A stretch of 64,000 bases of DNA from F23-B02 sp963625685 (GTDB lineage Bacteria; Bacillota; Clostridia; Oscillospirales; Oscillospiraceae), in contig CAVFTR010000001.1 of assembly GCA_963625685.1 (NCBI GenBank), positions 62,001 to 126,000 on the forward strand, given 5' to 3'. The position numbers were made by a program, and so were the translations under genes. Of the stretch, positions 55,027 to 64,000 are shown in pieces (the stretch's first letter is position 1; each line of letters starts with the position of its first letter). Below the pieces are notes generated by a model. The model was given only the letters and a program-made list of their open reading frames with translations, was not told where the DNA came from and ran no database searches.

Positions 55027-55452
55027 TTGCCTACGTTTAACCAGCTGGTGAGAAAAGGCAGAGAGAAGTCGACCTACAAGTCCAACTCCCCCGCGATGCA
55101 GAAGGGCCTCAACACCCTGAAGAATTGCGAGACCGACCTGAGCTCCCCTCAGAAGAGAGGCGTCTGCACCGCAGTCCGTACCTCTACCCCCAAGAAGCCT
55201 AACTCCGCACTGCGTAAGATCGCCCGTGTGCGCCTGACCAACGGCTACGAAGTCACCGCCTACATTCCCGGCGTCGGCCACAACCTTCAGGAGCATAGCG
55301 TCGTTATGATCCGCGGCGGCCGTGTCAAGGACCTCCCCGGTGTTCGTTACCACATCATCCGCGGCACTCTCGATGCTCAGGGCGTCAACGGCCGTATGCA
55401 GGCCCGCTCCAAGTACGGTGCGAAGAGACCCAAGGCCGCAAAGAAAAAGTAA
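55027..55452 (+). CDS. rpsL: 30S ribosomal protein S12
   Basis: 141 residues. The reading begins PTFNQLVRKGR as in other S12 proteins, so the TTG at 55027 is the start codon; AGGAG lies nine bases before it. The streptomycin-site loop TPKKPNSALRKIARVRL and PGVGHNLQEHSVV are normal. First gene of the str operon. Confidence 0.97.
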   Translation: MPTFNQLVRKGREKSTYKSNSPAMQKGLNTLKNCETDLSSPQKRGVCTAVRTSTPKKPNSALRKIARVRLTNGYEVTAYIPGVGHNLQEHSVVMIRGGRVKDLPGVRYHIIRGTLDAQGVNGRMQARSKYGAKRPKAAKKK

Positions 55453-55578
55453 TTTCCAACAAGCAAAATTTTGCCCTGTTGTCTACTATATATTATTAGA
55501 CCTCGGGGCGCAGACGGAACGGCTCAGTTCCGTTCCGAGTACCTGTGAAGTCATTTTTTAATGAAGGAGGGAAGCACA

Positions 55579-56049
55579 GTGCCCAGAAGAGGTAATGTTC
55601 CCAAAAGAGAAATTTTACCCGATCCTATGTACAATAGCGTTCTGGTGACCAAGCTCATCAACGCTATCATGCTGGACGGCAAAAAGGGTGTTGCTCAGAA
55701 GGTCGTTTACGACGCTTTTGACATCATCAAGGAGAAGACCGGCAAGGACCCCCTTGAAGCCTTCACCGAAGCAATGAACAATATCATGCCCAGCCTCGAA
55801 GTCAAGGCCCGCCGTGTCGGCGGCGCAACTTATCAGGTCCCTATCGAAGTAAGACCTGCACGCCGTCAGACTCTCGGCCTCCGCTGGCTGGTCGGCTATG
55901 CCCGCAAGCGCGGCGAAAAGACCATGAAGGAGCGCCTTGCAGGCGAGATCATGGACGCCTGCAACAACCTCGGCGCATCCGTCAAGAAGCGCGAGGATAC
56001 CCACAAGATGGCAGACTCCAACAAGGCCTTCGCACACTTCAGATGGTAA
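55579..56049 (+). CDS. rpsG: 30S ribosomal protein S7
   Basis: 156 residues from the GTG at 55579, with AAGGAGGG nine bases upstream; the in-frame ATG at 55561 overlaps that site and would add six atypical residues. S7 signature PRRGNVPKREILPDPMYNS and RREDTHKMADSNKAFAHFRW are conserved. It starts assembly of the 30S head. Confidence 0.97.
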   Translation: MPRRGNVPKREILPDPMYNSVLVTKLINAIMLDGKKGVAQKVVYDAFDIIKEKTGKDPLEAFTEAMNNIMPSLEVKARRVGGATYQVPIEVRPARRQTLGLRWLVGYARKRGEKTMKERLAGEIMDACNNLGASVKKREDTHKMADSNKAFAHFRW

Positions 56050-56067
56050 TCCTGTCAGGAGAAGATT

Positions 56068-58143
56068 ATGCCAAGACAGTACTCACTTGAAAAAACAAGA
56101 AATATCGGTATCATGGCTCACATCGACGCCGGCAAAACTACGACTACCGAGCGTATCCTCTACTACACCGGCGTAAACTACAAGATCGGCGAGACCCACG
56201 AAGGCACCGCGACCATGGACTGGATGGAGCAGGAGCAGGAGAGAGGTATAACCATCACCTCCGCCGCCACCACCTGCCACTGGCGCGATACCAGGATCAA
56301 TATCATCGATACCCCGGGCCACGTCGACTTCACCGTAGAGGTCGAGCGCTCGCTCCGCGTTCTTGACGGCTGCGTGACCGTGTTGTGTGCCAAGGGCGGC
56401 GTTGAGCCGCAGTCCGAGACAGTTTGGAGACAGGCGGACCATTACAACGTGCCCCGTATGATATACGTCAACAAGATGGATATCATGGGCGCGGACTTCT
56501 ACCATGTCCTCGATATGGTGCATGACAGGCTCAAATGTAATGCAGTGCCCATCCAGCTCCCGATCGGCGCCGAAGCGGAATTCCGAGGCATAATCGATCT
56601 GGTTGAGATGAACGCCCGCATTTATTACGACGATCTCGGCAATGATATGCGCACCGAGGAGATCCCCGGGGATATGCGCGAGCTGGCCGAGGAATACCGC
56701 GTAAAAATGCTGGAGGCTATCTCGGATTTCGACGACGAGATAATGATGCTTTATCTCGACGGCGAGGAGATACCGCAGGATATGATCCGCGCGGCCATCA
56801 GAAAGGCCACCTGCGCCGTAAAGATGGTCCCCGTTGTCTGCGGAACCTCCTATAAGAACAAAGGCGTGCAGAAGCTGCTCGATGCCATCGTCGAGTACAT
56901 GCCCTCTCCGCTGGATATTCCCGCAATAGGCGGCGTTAACCCCAAGACCGACGAGGAGGAGACCCGCGAGGCTTCCGACGAGGCCCCGTTCTCCGCACTC
57001 GCGTTCAAGATCATGACCGACCCCTTCGTCGGCCGCCTGAGCTTCTTCCGCGTCTATTCCGGCACGGTAGAGGCCGGCAAAACGGTCCTGAACTCGTCCA
57101 AGGGCCAGCGCGAGCGTATCGGCAGGATACTGCTGATGCACGCAAACCACAGAGAGGATCTTTCCGTTGCGTACTCCGGCGATATCGCCGCCGCGGTCGG
57201 CCTTAAGAACACCACCACGGGCGATACCCTCTGCGACGAGAAGCATCCGATCGTCCTTGAATCCATGGAATTCCCCGAGCCCGTTATCCGCGTCGCCATC
57301 GAGCCCAAGACCAAGGCCGGTCAGGAGAAGATGGCCATCGCGCTCCAGAAGCTCGCGGAGGAGGACCCCACCTTCAAGACCTACACCGACGAGGAGTCGG
57401 GTCAGACCATTATCGCCGGTATGGGCGAGCTTCACCTTGAGATCATCGTCGACAGGCTCCTGCGCGAGTTCAAGGTCGAGGCAAACGTCGGCAAGCCGCA
57501 GGTCTCCTATAAAGAGACCATCACGCGCGAGGCGACCGTCGATACCCGCTATGCCCGTCAGACGGGCGGTAAGGGCCAGTTTGCACACTGCAAGATCATT
57601 GTTGAGCCCAACGAGTCCGGCAAGGGCTATGAGTTTATCAACAAGATCACCGGCGGCGCGATCCCCAAGGAGTATATCCCCTGCGTCGATCAGGGCATCC
57701 AGGGCGCGATGCAGTCGGGCGTGCTCGCCGGCTATCAGGTCGTGGACGTGAAGGTAACGCTCATCGACGGCTCGTACCACGAGGTCGACTCGTCGGAAAT
57801 GGCGTTCAAGATCTGCGGCAGCATGGCGTTCAAGGAAGCCTGCGAGAAGGCAGGCCCCACTCTGCTTGAACCTATTATGAAGGTCGTCGTAACGGCTCCC
57901 GACGAGTATATGGGCGACGTTATGGGCGATATAAATGCAAGACGCGGCCAGATCGTCGGCTCCGATATAAGAAACGGCGCCGCGGTCATCGAGGCAAGCG
58001 TACCCCTTGCATCCATGTTCGGCTACGCGACGGATCTGAGAAGCAAAACTCAGGGCCGCGCGACCTACAGCATGGAGCCCAGCCACTATGTCGAGCTCCC
58101 GAAGAATCTCCAGGAGACTCTGCGCGGCACTCGCAAGGGCTGA
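56068..58143 (+). CDS. fusA: Elongation factor G
   Basis: 691 residues. GTPase P-loop AHIDAGKTTTTERILYYTG, switch II DTPGHVDFT, NKMD, and the later EF-G domains II-V, with domain IV and V (GGKGQFAHC, GATNVIE-like tail MFGYATDLRSKTQGRATYSMEP). It drives translocation on the ribosome. A single normal-length copy here, 18 bases after rpsG. Confidence 0.98.
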   Translation: MPRQYSLEKTRNIGIMAHIDAGKTTTTERILYYTGVNYKIGETHEGTATMDWMEQEQERGITITSAATTCHWRDTRINIIDTPGHVDFTVEVERSLRVLDGCVTVLCAKGGVEPQSETVWRQADHYNVPRMIYVNKMDIMGADFYHVLDMVHDRLKCNAVPIQLPIGAEAEFRGIIDLVEMNARIYYDDLGNDMRTEEIPGDMRELAEEYRVKMLEAISDFDDEIMMLYLDGEEIPQDMIRAAIRKATCAVKMVPVVCGTSYKNKGVQKLLDAIVEYMPSPLDIPAIGGVNPKTDEEETREASDEAPFSALAFKIMTDPFVGRLSFFRVYSGTVEAGKTVLNSSKGQRERIGRILLMHANHREDLSVAYSGDIAAAVGLKNTTTGDTLCDEKHPIVLESMEFPEPVIRVAIEPKTKAGQEKMAIALQKLAEEDPTFKTYTDEESGQTIIAGMGELHLEIIVDRLLREFKVEANVGKPQVSYKETITREATVDTRYARQTGGKGQFAHCKIIVEPNESGKGYEFINKITGGAIPKEYIPCVDQGIQGAMQSGVLAGYQVVDVKVTLIDGSYHEVDSSEMAFKICGSMAFKEACEKAGPTLLEPIMKVVVTAPDEYMGDVMGDINARRGQIVGSDIRNGAAVIEASVPLASMFGYATDLRSKTQGRATYSMEPSHYVELPKNLQETLRGTRKG

Positions 58144-58206
58144 TAAACCATATAAGCAAGTAGTTTAATTTAAATCATTTGTATCAATTTAACGGAGGTT
58201 ATTATT

Positions 58207-59409
<1,203 letters not shown>

Positions 59410-59445
59410 TTTCCGAAATACAGTGAACTGAACGTTCATAAGAAT

Positions 59446-59481
59446 ATACACCTTGAGGCTTCCGTCTCAAGGTGTATTTTT
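59446..59481 (+). terminator. Terminator of the str operon
   Basis: 12-bp stem ATACACCTTGAG / CTCAAGGTGTAT (59446-59457, 59466-59477), T5. The converging gene on the other strand ends at 59480, and its last bases overlap the T-run. Confidence 0.9.
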
Positions 59482-59938
59482 ATCTTATCCCGTGCATGAA
59501 GCCGTTTATCTCGGCCGAGTGGATGTCTCCGCCGATGACCCGCGTGCCCCTGACGTACAGCACGGCGTATACCGTGCCGCCCTCGCCCCCACCGTCCTTG
59601 AGCTCGTATGTAAACTGCCTGCATTCGAGCCCCGCGCAGGAGGCAAAGTCGTAGCCCTGATTTGTCTGCATACGTGCATATTCGCTTATCGCGCCGTCCC
59701 CGAAGCTTCTGGGCAGCAGGACCGTGCGCTCCTGCTCGCTTTCCGGCTCTATCTCCCAGCCGTAGGACGCGAGATACTTTTCACGCCCCTCGGGCTGCGA
59801 TACGTCGAGCATGTCGCCGACGCTGAACAGGCCGCGGGGCGACGAGCGCAGTATCACCGCCGCCGCGAGCACGACGCCGAGGGCGAGCAGCAGCGCGACC
59901 GCGCGCTTTTTCGTCAGCTTTAAACTTTTCGTAAACAT
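59480..59938 (-). CDS. DUF4830-type membrane-anchored protein
   Basis: 152 residues from the ATG at 59938; a TTG at 59950 (AGGAAAAGG nearby) is an alternative that adds four residues. One membrane segment near 15-33 follows a basic N terminus. The outer domain with LASYGWEIEPE, PRSFGDGAISEYARMQTNQGYDFASCAG, TYAVLYVRGTRVIGGDI-like and NGFMHGI agrees with the DUF4830 family as I remember it. Its function is unknown. Confidence 0.75.
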   Translation of the reverse strand: MFTKSLKLTKKRAVALLLALGVVLAAAVILRSSPRGLFSVGDMLDVSQPEGREKYLASYGWEIEPESEQERTVLLPRSFGDGAISEYARMQTNQGYDFASCAGLECRQFTYELKDGGGEGGTVYAVLYVRGTRVIGGDIHSAEINGFMHGIR

Positions 59939-59961
59939 ATGCGCATACAAGCCTTTTCCTA

Positions 59962-59990
59962 TTCAAAAATCATATACTTCGTGTTATAAT
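59962..59990 (+). promoter_or_regulatory. Extended -10 promoter of the rsuA-like gene
   Basis: TTCAAA (59962-59967), 17-bp spacer, TGT-TATAAT (TATAAT 59985-59990). Confidence 0.7.
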
Positions 59991-60038
59991 ACCGTCTGTA
60001 GCGAAGCTATTTGATTCTATGCGGAACAGGGTGTTTTT

Positions 60039-60752
60039 ATGCCGCTCATGCGACTTGACAGGCTGCTTTCCGAGTGTACGGCGCTCTCGCGCAGCCGGCT
60101 CAGGCAGCTGATAAAAAACGGCGCTGTCAGCGTCGACGGCGTGACCGTCACGCTGCCGGAGCAGAGGATAGACAGCGCCTCGGCGCGCGTCGAGCTCGAC
60201 GGAAAGTCCGTTGTATACGAAAAATTCTGCTATTACATGCTCAATAAGCCCGCAGGGCTCCTATCTGCGACCGATGACAGAAAGCAGAGGACGGTCATCG
60301 ACCTTTTTCCGACGGAGCTCAGAAAAAGGGGGCTTTTCCCGGTCGGCAGGCTGGATAAGGACACGACCGGGCTGCTGATAATAACAAACGACGGTGAGTT
60401 TGCCCACAGAGTCATTTCGCCGAGGTCTGAGATAATAAAGACCTACCATGCCGTCACCGAGGGCGTCGTCAGCGACGGGGATATCGCGGCCTTCCGGCAG
60501 GGGATAGTGCTCGCGGACGGGACGCAGTGCCTGCCGGCGGAGCTTGAGCGCCTTCCGGACGGCAGCTGCCTTGTGCATGTTATGGAGGGAAAATATCATC
60601 AGGTAAAGCGCATGCTCGCCTCGCGCGGCAAGCCCGTAACAGGGCTCAAACGCCTGTCGATAGGCGGCCTTGAGCTCGACGGATCCCTTGCGCCGGGGGA
60701 ATTTCGCCGATTGACGGATGCGGAATTGTGCAGTGTGAATAAGAAAAAATAA
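60039..60752 (+). CDS. 16S rRNA-type pseudouridine synthase (RsuA/RluF family)
   Basis: 237 residues. An S4 RNA-binding domain (about 4-60, MRLDRLLSECTALSRSRLRQLIKNGAVSVDG) is followed by the catalytic domain with GRLDKDTTGLLIITNDGEF, in which the Asp is the nucleophile, and YHQVKRMLASRGKPV. RsuA-like rather than RluA/B is likely from size and the KYHQVKRM motif; the position modified (16S 516 or another) cannot be proved. Confidence 0.92.
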   Translation: MPLMRLDRLLSECTALSRSRLRQLIKNGAVSVDGVTVTLPEQRIDSASARVELDGKSVVYEKFCYYMLNKPAGLLSATDDRKQRTVIDLFPTELRKRGLFPVGRLDKDTTGLLIITNDGEFAHRVISPRSEIIKTYHAVTEGVVSDGDIAAFRQGIVLADGTQCLPAELERLPDGSCLVHVMEGKYHQVKRMLASRGKPVTGLKRLSIGGLELDGSLAPGEFRRLTDAELCSVNKKK

Positions 60753-60837
60753 CGAAAAACAAGGCTCGTATTTGGTGCATTTAGCGAAACAATTATCAGT
60801 TTTTTTAAAATATTCACAAAAATAATGCGGTTTTCTA

Positions 60838-60866
60838 TTGAAAAACGCACAAAAAAGTATTATCAT
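60838..60866 (+). promoter_or_regulatory. Promoter of the PucR/CdaR-type gene
   Basis: TTGAAA (60838-60843), 17-bp spacer, TATCAT (60861-60866), in an AT-rich 179-base gap. Confidence 0.65.
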
Positions 60867-60931
60867 GTAGAAAGCGTTGAATATTATCTATCGTTAAAAT
60901 ACCCATAAACTTCTGGGGAGGTAAAAAGACG

Positions 60932-62026
60932 ATGTCCAGCAGAATATTTCAGAGCGTGATAATGCAGATAAAGGAAGCTACAGACAGGTGCATCGGTATC
61001 ATCGACGATCAGGGCTTTGTCATCACGTGCAGCGAGCTGCCGTTGATAGGCTCGAGACTCGATGATTTTTCAGGCACGAGCTACGATTTCACCGAGCCCG
61101 TGCTCGTGAGCGGCGTGCGGACCTACAAGGTGCTCAGCAACAACAGCGGCAAGTTCGACTATGCCGTGTTCGTCGAGGGCTGCGACGAGATGGCGCGTAT
61201 GACCTGCATGATGGCCGCCGTCGCCTTCAACGAGGCCAAGGCAAATTATGAGGAGAAGTACAATAAGGCCGCCTTCCTCAAGAACATCATTTCGGACAAC
61301 ATCCTGCCCGGTGATGTTTACGTCAGGACCAAGGAGCTGCACTTTGCTCCCGATGTTCCGCGTGCGCTGCTGCTCGTGCGCCAGGTCGAGCGCACGGATG
61401 TTGCCAGCGTCGAGGTGCTCCAGAGCCTGTTTACAGATAAGCAGCACGACTTCGTCATAAGCATAAACGAAAGCGACATCGTCGTCATAAAGGAGCTGCC
61501 CGGCGGCGAGAACAGCACAGAGGTCAGGGCCATTGCGGAGAGCATCGAGTCCGTCCTGCGCAGCGAGCTTCAGATAAAGTGCAATATCGGCATCGGAACG
61601 ACGGCAAGGCACCTGCGCGAGCTTGCGGACCGCTATAAGGAAGCGCAGATAGCCATCGATGTCGGCAGGGTCTTCGATTCGGACAAGACCATAATCAGCT
61701 ATGAAAACCTCGGCATCGGCCGTATAATATATCAGCTGCCCACCACGCTTTGCGAAATGTTCCTCAACGAGGTGTTCAAGAAAAACCCGCTTGAGACCCT
61801 TGACGAGGACACGCTCGAGACGATAAACAAATTCTTCGAGAATAATCTGAACGTCTCGGAAACGAGCCGCAAGCTGTATGTCCACCGCAACACGCTCGTG
61901 TACCGTCTTGAGAAGATCAAGAAGATCACGGGCCTTGACCTGCGGGAGTTCGACCACGCGATCGTGTTCAAGGTCGCGATGATGGTCAAGCAGTATCTCG
62001 ACTCGGTCAACAGCAACGGCCGCTGA
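60932..62026 (+). CDS. PucR/CdaR-type transcriptional regulator
   Basis: 364 residues. The C-terminal 60 contain the HTH_30 found in PucR and CdaR (NKFFENNLNVSETSRKLYVHRNTLVYRLEKIKKITGLDLR). A GGDEF-like/GAF-like middle (about 130-270) follows an N-terminal region typical of the group. Such proteins activate genes for sugar diacid, purine or phenolic use. It precedes ftsE by 46 bases and might be cotranscribed with ftsEX, although it has its own promoter; a link to division is unproved. Confidence 0.85.
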   Translation: MSSRIFQSVIMQIKEATDRCIGIIDDQGFVITCSELPLIGSRLDDFSGTSYDFTEPVLVSGVRTYKVLSNNSGKFDYAVFVEGCDEMARMTCMMAAVAFNEAKANYEEKYNKAAFLKNIISDNILPGDVYVRTKELHFAPDVPRALLLVRQVERTDVASVEVLQSLFTDKQHDFVISINESDIVVIKELPGGENSTEVRAIAESIESVLRSELQIKCNIGIGTTARHLRELADRYKEAQIAIDVGRVFDSDKTIISYENLGIGRIIYQLPTTLCEMFLNEVFKKNPLETLDEDTLETINKFFENNLNVSETSRKLYVHRNTLVYRLEKIKKITGLDLREFDHAIVFKVAMMVKQYLDSVNSNGR

Positions 62027-62072
62027 AATCCACAGGGGAGAAACCCCGAGATCCTCAGGAGGAAAATGACAC

Positions 62073-62765
62073 ATGGTTCAGATGAACAATGTAACGATGG
62101 TCTACGACAACAGTGATGTTGCCGCGCTGGACAATTTCAGCCTCACGATAAACGAGGGCGAATTTGCCTTCCTCGTCGGCCCGTCCGGCTCCGGCAAGAC
62201 GACGATAATAAAGCTTTTAACGGGCGAGATCATGGCGTCCGAGGGCGAGGTCGTCGTCAACGGCTATAATATGAACAGGCTCAAGCGCCGCAAGATGCCG
62301 CAGATGAGAAGAACGCTCGGCGTCATCTTCCAGGACTTCAGGCTCATCGACAAGATGACGGTGTACGATAACGTCGCCTTTGCCATGCACGTTGTCGGCG
62401 CCTCAAACAAGTCGATAAAGGACCGCGTGCCCCGCGTGCTGGAGCTGGTCGGCCTTGAGGGCCGCGAAAAGCGCCTTCCGGCAGAGCTTTCCGGCGGCGA
62501 GCAGCAGCGCGTCGCCATCGCGCGCGCCCTGGTCAACAACCCGACCATGATAATCGCCGACGAGCCCACCGGCAACCTCGACCCCGTGCGCAGCCTTGAG
62601 CTCATGCTCCTGCTTGAGAAGATAAACGAAATGGGCACCACGATCCTCGTGGTAACTCACGAAAAGGAGCTGGTCAACGCTTTTTCCAAGCGCGTCATCG
62701 CCATCGACGGCGGCCACCTGATCAGCGACGGAATGGACGGGTACTACAGTTATGAAGTTGAATAG
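62073..62765 (+). CDS. ftsE: Cell-division ABC ATPase FtsE
   Basis: 230 residues. Walker A GPSGSGKTT, signature LSGGEQQRVAIARAL, Walker B IIADEPTGNLD and H-loop VTHEKELV. The N terminus VQMNNVTMVYDNSDVAALDNFSL is typical FtsE. It pairs with FtsX to control a wall hydrolase. AGGAGG lies before the ATG; it overlaps ftsX by 14 bases. Confidence 0.97.
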   Translation: MVQMNNVTMVYDNSDVAALDNFSLTINEGEFAFLVGPSGSGKTTIIKLLTGEIMASEGEVVVNGYNMNRLKRRKMPQMRRTLGVIFQDFRLIDKMTVYDNVAFAMHVVGASNKSIKDRVPRVLELVGLEGREKRLPAELSGGEQQRVAIARALVNNPTMIIADEPTGNLDPVRSLELMLLLEKINEMGTTILVVTHEKELVNAFSKRVIAIDGGHLISDGMDGYYSYEVE

Positions 62766-63639
62766 ATACGGATATCTTATAGGCGAGGGCTTCCGCAATA
62801 TCTTCACCCACGGCTTTATGTCCTTTGCCTCTGTAACGATAATAATCGCCTGCCTCATCATAATGGGCAGCTTCACGCTTCTCGACATAAACGTCAATGA
62901 GATAGTCGAGGATATAGGCAACCAGAATCAGATACTCGCCTATGTCGACGAGGATATGACGGCACAGGAGGCCACCGCGCAGATACAGCCGAAGCTCGAG
63001 GCGCTCGACAATGTCGCAAGCGTTGATTTTATGAGCCGCAGCGAGGCGATGCAGAACTACCTTGAAAAGTACGACGACAGCTTTGCTGAGGGCCTCAACG
63101 AGGAGGTGTTCCGCCACCGCTTCGTTATCCAGCTCGTCGATCTGAGCCAGATGGACGCGACCAGGGCGGCTATCGGAAACGTTGACGGCATCGTGAAGGT
63201 AAACGCGCCCACGGAATATGCCGACAAGTTCATCGCCGTGCGAAACGTCATAAGCGTCGTATCGCTCGTGCTCATCGCTATCCTCGGCTTCGTGTCGCTG
63301 TTTATCATGAGCAACACCATAAAGCTCGCCACCTACGGCCGCCGCGAGGAGATAGCCATCATGAAGATGGTCGGCGCGTCAAACAGCTTTATCCGCTGCC
63401 CCTTCGTAGTGGAGGGCCTTGTGCTCGGCATCGTCGGCGGCGGGCTTGCCTTCCTCGCACAGTGGGGACTGTACAAGGCGCTTGAGGTTAAGGTGGCGTC
63501 GAGCCTCAGCATATCCTTCGTGCAGATCGTGCCGTTTGCAAACATGTGGATGGTCGTGCTCATAGCCTTCATGGCGGTCGGCGTTCTTGTCGGCGCCGTC
63601 GGCGGCGTTATCGCGATCCGAAATTACCTCAAGGTGTGA
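62752..63639 (+). CDS. ftsX: Cell-division membrane protein FtsX
   Basis: 295 residues. One N-terminal membrane helix (about 21-45), an outer domain (about 50-165) that in other bacteria touches a coiled-coil murein-hydrolase activator, then three helices (about 170-195, 220-245, 260-285). Typical FtsX core GRREEIAIMKMVGASNSFIRCPF is present. It transmits ATP-driven changes of FtsE to the wall. Confidence 0.96.
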   Translation: MKLNRYGYLIGEGFRNIFTHGFMSFASVTIIIACLIIMGSFTLLDINVNEIVEDIGNQNQILAYVDEDMTAQEATAQIQPKLEALDNVASVDFMSRSEAMQNYLEKYDDSFAEGLNEEVFRHRFVIQLVDLSQMDATRAAIGNVDGIVKVNAPTEYADKFIAVRNVISVVSLVLIAILGFVSLFIMSNTIKLATYGRREEIAIMKMVGASNSFIRCPFVVEGLVLGIVGGGLAFLAQWGLYKALEVKVASSLSISFVQIVPFANMWMVVLIAFMAVGVLVGAVGGVIAIRNYLKV

Positions 63640-63649
63640 GGATAACAGC

Positions 63650-63808
63650 ATGAACAGAAGATTAGTCGTATCGGTATTGGCAATGCTCCTTGTGCTGACG
63701 ATGATACTCAGCCTCGTGCTCACGGTCATACCCGTAAGCGCCGAGGGAACGATCCAGTGTCAGGGCAGGGAGGAGGCAGTGCAGCAGTGCACGGCTGAAA
63801 ACCTGTAG
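63650..63808 (+). CDS. 52-residue exported peptide; candidate remnant of an ftsEX-linked wall hydrolase gene
   Basis: The ATG at 63650 has GAGGATAA upstream, ten bases after ftsX. Signal-peptide-like segment about 5-31 (VVSVLAMLLVLTMILSLVLTVIPVSA), then only 21 Gln/Glu-rich residues before the stop. The usual ftsEX neighbour is a coiled-coil M23/EnvC-like murein hydrolase activator with exactly such a start. So this is either a truncated remnant or a real short peptide. The following 80 bases do not continue any hydrolase frame. Confidence 0.55.
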   Translation: MNRRLVVSVLAMLLVLTMILSLVLTVIPVSAEGTIQCQGREEAVQQCTAENL

Positions 63809-63817
63809 CTAAAGGAA

Positions 63818-63849
63818 TTTGACTGGCGGCCATACGGCTGCCAGTCAAA
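63818..63849 (+). terminator. Hairpin after the short peptide gene
   Basis: 10-bp perfect stem TTTGACTGGC / GCCAGTCAAA (63818-63827, 63840-63849), no T-run; a weak terminator or RNA-stability element. Confidence 0.5.
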
Positions 63850-63888
63850 CGTACTGTTAACACCCCGTTTCAGCAAAGGAGATTCCCG

Positions 63889-64000
63889 ATGGAAAAACGC
63901 TCACGGCCGGGTTTCGGCAGAAAATTCAGGTTCATCCATCTTATAATAGTGGCCCTCGTCGTAATGGCAGTGACGGCGGCCGCAACGTATCTTATAACGA
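63889..64000 (+). CDS. N terminus of a membrane-anchored protein, perhaps S41 C-terminal processing protease (3' partial)
   Basis: ATG at 63889 with AAAGGAG upstream. Only 37 codons are in the window: a basic start (KRSRPGFGRKFRF) and a membrane helix (FIHLIIVALVVMAVTAAATYLI). In many Clostridia the gene after ftsEX and its hydrolase encodes a CtpA/S41 protease with this kind of anchor, so that is the best guess; the catalytic part is outside the window. Confidence 0.45.
   Translation, partial: MEKRSRPGFGRKFRFIHLIIVALVVMAVTAAATYLIT

Noticed and set aside
56083..58086. 667-codon ORF antisense to fusA
   Set aside because: Shadow of a well-defined EF-G gene.

Overview
The window looks like chromosomal DNA of a GC-rich, anaerobic Bacillota of class Clostridia, probably an Oscillospiraceae/Ruminococcaceae-type gut bacterium. 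The reasons are the Clostridia-like gene set and order (rpoB-rpoC, rpsL-rpsG-fusA-tuf, prfA, spoIIIE/ftsK-mrnC-rqcH, ftsE-ftsX), AGGAGG ribosome sites, sigma-A promoters, many proteins with S-layer homology (SLH) domains, heavy ATA use for Ile, and palindromic intergenic repeats. The genus cannot be fixed from sequence alone. No rRNA, CRISPR array, transposase or phage gene is visible.

Layout. 1-7.7 kb: 3' end of a surface lipase with SLH domains, a MacB-type ABC ATPase with a giant coiled-coil FtsX-like permease, a membrane Ser/Thr kinase with Ig-like outer domains, and a small unknown gene. 7.7-13.1 kb: PAP2 phosphatase, iron alcohol dehydrogenase, a PadR/DUF2812 pair whose promoter and gene are separated by a ~214-bp inserted element, and phosphofructokinase. 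13.1-19.9 kb: a divergent locus, tetR-SDR against acyl-CoA synthetase plus two tandem exported SGNH hydrolases with SLH anchors, which reads as a candidate surface lipid-hydrolysis and fatty-acid-activation module. 20-27.9 kb: a membrane protein, a UbiB-like kinase, a leucine-rich-repeat SLH protein, Nudix, a PNPOx-like flavoprotein, tRNA-Arg, and LysR divergent from a sodium symporter.

27.9-38.2 kb is a dense housekeeping stretch: prfA, a TsaC-CoaE fusion, M18 aminopeptidase, TepA-like ClpP-fold protease, uppP, ftsK/spoIIIE, mrnC, rqcH and a small HTH protein. 38.2-41 kb holds mocR-phzF-lysE on the minus strand, with matching operator palindromes in front of mocR and phzF. 41-47 kb is an accessory region: a cadherin-like SLH protein, palindromic repeats, an 877-aa modular exported protein, tRNA-Leu and a membrane glycosyltransferase-like protein. 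47-59.5 kb is the transcription/translation core (rpoB, rpoC, rpsL, rpsG, fusA, tuf). The window closes with a DUF4830 protein, RsuA-type pseudouridine synthase, a CdaR/PucR-type regulator, ftsE, ftsX, a 52-codon exported peptide where a murein hydrolase activator is usually found, and the start of another membrane-anchored protein.

Themes worth following: repeated use of SLH-anchored surface proteins (five genes); intrinsic-terminator-like hairpins placed directly on or just before ribosome binding sites of four genes; and paired palindromic operators that tie local regulators to local targets. All calls are from reading the sequence; no database search was run.
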